From positions 1 to 64,000 of the forward strand of contig NW_026971050.1 of NCBI RefSeq assembly GCF_963678635.1: DNA of 64,000 nucleotides. Reading direction: 5' to 3'. The translations under genes and the position numbers were made by a program. Source of the DNA: Symsagittifera roscoffensis. Its lineage: Eukaryota; Xenacoelomorpha; Acoela; Convolutidae. Below, one piece after another: positions 61,130 to 64,000 of this stretch (the first letter of the stretch is position 1; the number at the start of each line of letters is the position of its first letter). The notes under the pieces were generated by a model that saw nothing but the letters and a program-made list of their open reading frames with translations, did not search any database and had not been told where the DNA came from.

Positions 61130-64000
61130 AAATTTAGGTTGTAGCAGTTCTAAGAAGGAACAAGTCTAAAAATTTTAAAATCGGAAATTAAATAAGGGCT
61201 GATCGTCATTATTATTCGTAGAAAGAGACAAAATATAGATTGTAGCAGTTCTAAGAAGGAACAAGTCTAAAAACTCTAAAACCGGAAACTAAATAAGGGC
61301 TGATTGTCATTATTATTCGTAAAAAGAGACAAAATATAGGTTGTAGCAGTTCTAAGAAGAAACAAGCCTAAAAACTCTAAAACCGGAAATTAAATAAGGG
61401 CTGATTGTCATTATTATTCGTAAAAAGAGACAAAATATAGGTTGTAGCAGTTCTAAGAAGGAACAAGTCTAAAAACTCTAAAACCGGAAATTAAATAAGT
61501 GCTGATTGTCATTATTATTCGTAAAAAGAGACACAATATAGGTTGTAGCAGTTCTAAGAAGGAACAAGTCTAAAAATTCTAAAAACGGAAATTAAATAAG
61601 GGCTGATTGTCATTATTCTTCGTAAAAAGAGACAAAATATAGGTTGTAGCAGTTCTGAGAAGGAACAAGTCTAAAAACTCTAAAACCGGAAATTAAATAA
61701 GGGCTGATTGTCATTACTATTCGTAAAAAGAGACAAAATATAGGTTGTAGCAGTTCTAAGAAGGAACAAGTCTAAAAACTCTAAAACCGGAAATTAAATG
61801 AGGGCTGGTTGTCATTATTATTCGTAAAAAGAAACAAAATATAGGTTGTAGCAGTTCTAAGAAGGAACAAGTCTAAAAACTCGAGAACCGGAAATTAAAT
61901 AAGGGCTGGTTGTCATTATTATTCGTAAAAAGAGACAAAATATAGGTTGTAGCAGTTCTAAGAAGGAACAAGTCTAAAAACTCTAAAACCGGAAATTAAA
62001 TAAGGGCTGATTGTCATTATTATTCGTAAAAAGAGACAAAATATAGGTTGTAGCAGTTCTAAGAAGGAACAAGTCTAAAAACTCTAAAACCGGAAATTAA
62101 ATAAGTGCTGATTGTCATTATTATTCGTAAAAAGAGACACAATATAGGTTGTAGCAGTTCTAAGAAGGAACAAGTCTAAAAATTCTAAAAACGGAAATTA
62201 AATAAGGGCTGATTGTCATTATTCTTCGTAAAAAGAGACAAAATATAGGTTGTAGCAGTTCTGAGAAGGAACAAGTCTAAAAACTCTAAAACCGGAAATT
62301 AAATAAGGGCTGATTGTCTTTATTATTCGTAAAAAGAGACAAAATATAGGTTGTAGCAGTTCTAAGAAGAAACACGCCTAAAAACTCTAAAACCGGAAAT
62401 TAAATAAGGGCTGATTGTCATTATTATTCGTAAAAAGAGACAAAATATAGGTTGTAGCAGTTCTAAGAAGGAACAAGTCTAAAAACTCTAAAACCGGAAA
62501 TTAAATAAGTGCTGATTGTCATTATTATTCGTAAAAAGAGACACAATATAGGTTGTAGCAGTTCTAAGAAGGAACAAGTCTAAAAATTTTAAAATCGGAA
62601 ATTAAATAAGGGCTGATTGTCATTATTATTCGTAGAAAGAGACAAAATATAGATTGTAGCAGTTCTAAGAAGGAACAAGTCTAAAAACTCTAAAACCGGA
62701 AACTAAATAAGGGCTGATTGTCATTATTATTCGTAAAAAGAGACAAAATATAGGTTGTAGCAGTTCTAAGAAGAAACAAGCCTAAAAACTCTAAAACCGG
62801 AAATTAAATAAGGGCTGATTGTCATTATTATTCGTAAAAAGAGACAAAATATAGGTTGTAGCAGTTCTAAGAAGGAACAAGTCTAAAAACTCTAAAACCG
62901 GAAATTAAATAAGTGCTGATTGTCATTATTATTCGTAAAAAGAGACACAATATAGGTTGTAGCAGTTCTAAGAAGGAACAAGTCTAAAAATTCTAAAAAC
63001 GGAAATTAAATAAGGGCTGATTGTCATTATTCTTCGTAAAAAGAGACAAAATATAGGTTGTAGCAGTTCTGAGAAGGAACAAGTCTAAAAACTCTAAAAC
63101 CGGAAATTAAATAAGGGCTGATTGTCATTACTATTCGTAAAAAGAGACAAAATATAGGTTGTAGCAGTTCTAAGAAGGAACAAGTCTAAAAACTCTAAAA
63201 CCGGAAATTAAATGAGGGCTGGTTGTCATTATTATTCGTAAAAAGAAACAAAATATAGGTTGTAGCAGTTCTAAGAAGGAACAAGTCTAAAAACTCGAGA
63301 ACCGGAAATTAAATAAGGGCTGGTTGTCATTATTATTCGTAAAAAGAGACAAAATATAGGTTGTAGCAGTTCTAAGAAGGAACAAGTCTAAAAACTCTAA
63401 AACCGGAAATTAAATAAGTGCTGATTGTCATTATTATTCGTAAAAAGAGACACAATATAGGTTGTAGCAGTTCTAAGAAGGAACAAGTCTAAAAATTTTA
63501 AAATCGGAAATTAAATAAGGGCTGATCGTCATTATTATTCGTAGAAAGAGACAAAATATAGATTGTAGCAGTTCTAAGAAGGAACAAGTCTAAAAACTCT
63601 AAAACCGGAAACTAAATAAGGGCTGATTGTCATTATTATTCGTAAAAAGAGACAAAATATAGGTTGTAGCAGTTCTAAGAAGAAACAAGCCTAAAAACTC
63701 TAAAACCGGAAATTAAATAAGGGCTGATTGTCATTATTATTCGTAAAAAGAGACAAAATATAGGTTGTAGCAGTTCTAAGAAGGAACAAGTCTAAAAACT
63801 CTAAAACCGGAAATTAAATAAGTGCTGATTGTCATTATTATTCGTAAAAAGAGACACAATATAGGTTGTAGCAGTTCTAAGAAGGAACAAGTCTAAAAAT
63901 TCTAAAAACGGAAATTAAATAAGGGCTGATTGTCATTATTCTTCGTAAAAAGAGACAAAATATAGGTTGTAGCAGTTCTGAGAAGGAACAAGTCTAAAAA
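61130..64000. repeat. Higher-order satellite block, 1414-bp period
   Basis: The rare variant CTCGAGAACCGG at 61880 recurs at 63294, 1414 bp (14 x 101) on, with neighbouring variants (GTAGAAAGAGAC, GAAGAAACAAGCC, CATTATTCTTCG, GACACAATATAGG) in repeated order. Confidence 0.8.

Larger units (their letters stand above)
50203..64000. repeat. 101-bp satellite array, right arm
   Basis: About 137 copies of the same monomer as the left arm, resuming at the base that follows the break. Private variants differ from those of the left arm: GGTAGTAGCAG with GAAGTAACAAG, AAATAAGTGCTG, GACACAATATAGG, AAAAACAGACAAAATA. No gene is seen. The array runs off the window end. Confidence 0.98.

Overview
The window is eukaryotic repeat DNA. 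A very large LTR retrotransposon (21557-50202, 28,646 bp) sits inside a long array of a 101-bp AT-rich satellite (1-21556 and 50203-64000). No host single-copy gene, tRNA, rRNA or CRISPR array was seen. A metazoan host is likely: the nested LINE carries a 2A peptide and a PHD finger, a combination known to me from invertebrate APE-type LINEs, and the primer-binding site resembles the 3' end of animal tRNA-Asn. A cnidarian or other invertebrate is my weak guess from the look of the proteins, and is unverified.

Layout. Satellite (about 213 monomers); 5' LTR 21557-22436 (880 bp); primer-binding site near 22449; a 3-kb leader (22437-25472) with no convincing gene but dense in hairpins, 15 copies of ACCCTCC and a tandemly duplicated three-hairpin RNA element; a broken Ty3/gypsy-type gag-pol (25473-34929: Gag with two zinc knuckles, protease, RT, RNase H, integrase, then a macro-like domain at the very end); a short spacer; a second giant coding unit (35381-48574, here ORF3) of unknown overall function with one good and one degenerate SGNH/GDSL-esterase-like domain; a 3' untranslated stretch ending in a short polypurine tract; 3' LTR 49323-50202; satellite again (about 137 monomers).

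A 4.34-kb LINE (40517-44855) is inserted in ORF3, flanked by a perfect 13-bp target-site duplication. Its single ORF is unbroken (2A peptide, PHD finger, APE endonuclease, reverse transcriptase, three C-terminal zinc fingers). It is in frame with the interrupted host ORF and has no ATG of its own before the 2A site. If translated, it would be made as a fusion with the LTR element's ORF3 product and released at the 2A peptide. Without the LINE, ORF3 reads on in one frame across the site.

State. The LTR element looks dead as read: the motif A catalytic Asp of its RT is Val, a stop lies in RNase H, and integrase has two frame changes and a stop. ORF3 has two frame changes and two stops besides the LINE. 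The two LTRs differ by about 19 substitutions and 2 one-base indels (counted by eye, about 2.2%), so insertion is fairly recent. The LINE looks younger than the lesions around it.
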